In this document: one piece after another, positions 5,811-7,354 of the stretch
How the letters are laid out: every line of letters begins with the position of its first letter
Numbering within the stretch: the stretch's first letter is position 1
DNA from: Chloroflexota bacterium
GTDB taxonomy: Bacteria > Chloroflexota > Anaerolineae > Promineifilales > Promineifilaceae
Assembly: GCA_020353135.1 (NCBI GenBank)
Contig: CP070688.1
Coordinates: 299,263 to 306,616, forward strand
Length of the DNA stretch: 7,354 bases
Direction: 5' to 3'
Notes under the pieces: generated by a model
Databases searched by the model: none
What the model saw: the letters and a program-made list of their open reading frames with translations, nothing else
What the model was told of the DNA's origin: nothing
Position numbers and translations under genes: made by a program

Positions 5811-7354
5811 ATGATCAATGGGCAAAATGGTAAGCGCCGACCAGTAGGCGCAGCGATGGTTGTAGGCGGCGGCATCGCCGGGATGCAGGCTTCTCTTGAC
5901 CTGGCTGAACAGGGCTTCAAGGTTTACCTGGTTGAGACCAAGTCAGCCATTGGCGGCAAGATGGCGCAGTTGGATAAAACATTCCCGACCAACGACTGCG
6001 CCATGTGCACGATCTCGCCGAAGCTGGTTGAGACCGGCCGGCACCCTAATCTCGAGGTTCTGACCACAACCGAAGTGGTTGACGTCTCTGGTGAGGCGGG
6101 CGATTTTGATGTCCGTTTGCGGCACAAACCGCGCTATGTCGATCCGGAGCTATGTGTGGCTTGTGGCGACTGCGCCAAAGTATGCCCCATAATCATCCCC
6201 GACCTGTTTAACGAGAGCCTCGCCCCCCGCCGGGCGGCCTTCAAGCTTTATCCTCAAGCTGTGCCCAATGCCTACGCCATTGAAAAGCGTGGCGTGGCGC
6301 CTTGTCGAGACGCCTGCCCGGCCGGACAGCGCGCGCAAGGCTACATCGCCCTGGTGCGTGAGGGCCGCTGGCAAGACGCGATGCGGGTCATCAAGATGGA
6401 CAATCCCTTCCCTGGGATCTGCGGTCGTATCTGCAACCACCGCTGCGAAGAGGCTTGCAATCGCCGCCTGGTCGACGAAGCGATCAACATCCGGGCCCTG
6501 AAGCGGCTCATCACCGACAAAGTGTATGCTGAACCGCGGCCGCCCGTGGAACCGGCCGAGCGGCTTCACGATCAGCGGGTGGCTATCATCGGCGCCGGGC
6601 CCTGTGGTCTGACGGCCGCCCAGGACCTGGTCATGGCCGGTTACGGCGCGACCATCCTGGAAGCGATGCCGGTGGCCGGCGGCATGCTGCGCCTGGGCGT
6701 GCCCGAATATCGTCTGCCCACCGAGATCATCGAACGCGAAGTACAAGATATCGTCGATTTGGGCGTCGACCTGCGTCTCAATCACCAGGTAGATAATCTG
6801 GACGACATCTTCGACGAAGGCTTTGACGCGGTTCTGATCGCCGTCGGCGCCCATGAGGGCATTCGTTTGCCCATTCCAGGCGCAGATCTCGAAGGCGTCT
6901 TGATCAATACCCACTTCCTGCGCGATGTGCGACTGGGCAGGTACGATGTCAGCGGCGATGACGCCGGTACGGCGCCGCCCTTGGGCGACCGGGTACTGGT
7001 ACTGGGCGGCGGCAACGTGGCCATCGACTGCGCCCGCAGTGCGGTCCGCCTGGGCAAGGAAGTCCACCTGGCCTGCCTGGAGAGCCGCGAGGAAATGCCG
7101 GCTCACGGCTGGGAAGTCGATGATGCCGAGGAAGAAGGGGTGGTTTTGCATCCTGGTCTTACTTTCGAGCGTATCCTGGGCGATACAAATGACCAGGTCC
7201 AGGGCCTGGAGTGCCAGCGCGTCGCCTCGTTCCACTTCGACGAGACGGGTCGCCTCCATCTGGAAAAGGTGCCCGAGTCCACGCATACCATTCCGTGTGA
7301 CACGATCATCTTCTCGGTCGGCCAGCGGGCCGGCCTGGCTTTCATCCCCGACGA
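5811..7354 (+). CDS. HdrA N-terminal module fused to a GltD/NfnB-like pyridine-nucleotide oxidoreductase (3'-truncated by window edge)
   Basis: The frame is open from ATG 5811 to the window end (514 codons, no stop). Residues 1-158 are the HdrA start: FAD loop GGGIAG 19-24, GGKMAQLDKTFPTNDCAMC 48-66, and [4Fe-4S] ligands Cys115/118/121/125. At about residues 159-165, where HdrA should carry its second ferredoxin, the sequence switches to the small subunit fold of glutamate synthase: Cys165/Cys169 and Cys204/208/212/216 as iron-sulfur ligands, FAD loop GAGPCG 261-266, GGMLRLGVPEYRLP 290-303, and dinucleotide loop GGGNVAID 399-406. In GltD the next strand ends in YRRS and reads the NADPH phosphate; here it is CLES (422-425) with Glu424, which favours NAD(H). 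The likely role is to couple pyridine nucleotide to the HdrA/MvhD complex upstream. It is not a plain glutamate synthase subunit because of the HdrA module and neighbours. The unseen C-terminus may hold the rest of HdrA. Confidence 0.94.
   Translation, partial: MINGQNGKRRPVGAAMVVGGGIAGMQASLDLAEQGFKVYLVETKSAIGGKMAQLDKTFPTNDCAMCTISPKLVETGRHPNLEVLTTTEVVDVSGEAGDFDVRLRHKPRYVDPELCVACGDCAKVCPIIIPDLFNESLAPRRAAFKLYPQAVPNAYAIEKRGVAPCRDACPAGQRAQGYIALVREGRWQDAMRVIKMDNPFPGICGRICNHRCEEACNRRLVDEAINIRALKRLITDKVYAEPRPPVEPAERLHDQRVAIIGAGPCGLTAAQDLVMAGYGATILEAMPVAGGMLRLGVPEYRLPTEIIEREVQDIVDLGVDLRLNHQVDNLDDIFDEGFDAVLIAVGAHEGIRLPIPGADLEGVLINTHFLRDVRLGRYDVSGDDAGTAPPLGDRVLVLGGGNVAIDCARSAVRLGKEVHLACLESREEMPAHGWEVDDAEEEGVVLHPGLTFERILGDTNDQVQGLECQRVASFHFDETGRLHLEKVPESTHTIPCDTIIFSVGQRAGLAFIPD

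Noticed and set aside
5727..5813. Possible readthrough fusion of MvhD and HdrA-GltD, since both are in one frame
   Set aside because: Two in-frame stops (5727 and 5742) and a reasonable ribosome binding site before ATG 5811 argue for separate genes.
2026..6290. DNA-level direct repeat between the HdrA starts at about 2026 and about 5842
   Set aside because: The similarity is at the protein level with scattered DNA matches, as expected for ancient paralogous domains; it is not a recent duplication or a mobile repeat.
6150..7286. Long antisense open frame of 378 codons on the - strand
   Set aside because: It lies wholly inside the HdrA-GltD fusion gene, has no recognisable motif, and is explained by GC-rich codon bias of the + strand gene, which itself stays open to the window edge.

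Overview
The window is a protein-coding stretch on the + strand, moderately GC-rich, from what is probably an anaerobic or facultatively anaerobic bacterium. The style of the HdrA-type proteins and of the Cys-less thioredoxin-reductase-like protein reminds me of Chloroflexota (Anaerolineae-like). That placement is recall-based and tentative, because no rRNA or other phylogenetic marker is present.

Layout: (1) bases 1-743, the C-terminal NAD-binding half of a malic enzyme, cut by the left edge. (2) 756-1661, a thioredoxin-reductase-fold flavoprotein in the same operon, whose active-site Cys pair is replaced by Ser. (3) 1662-1944, an intergenic region with a strong intrinsic terminator (1721-1770), then an AT-rich stretch with two adjacent palindromes that look like an operator/promoter. 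(4) 1945-5130, a 1061-residue protein made of two fused HdrA-type units with four classical [4Fe-4S] motifs. (5) 5112-5729, an MvhD/FlpD-type iron-sulfur protein whose most likely start overlaps the end of the HdrA gene. (6) 5811 to beyond 7354, an HdrA N-terminal module fused to a GltD/NfnB-like pyridine-nucleotide oxidoreductase, cut by the right edge.

How the genes work together (inference): genes 4-6 look like the core of a soluble flavin-based electron-bifurcating or confurcating complex related to heterodisulfide reductase. The GltD-like module would exchange electrons with a pyridine nucleotide; residues at its second Rossmann fold suggest NAD(H) rather than NADP(H). MvhD would relay electrons, and the HdrA flavins would split them between a low-potential acceptor (ferredoxin) and a high-potential partner. 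No HdrB/HdrC, hydrogenase or Flx subunit is visible here, so the second acceptor is unknown and may be encoded downstream. The upstream malic enzyme/flavoprotein pair is a separate transcription unit that also handles pyridine nucleotides. No tRNA, rRNA, CRISPR array, insertion sequence or prophage feature was seen.
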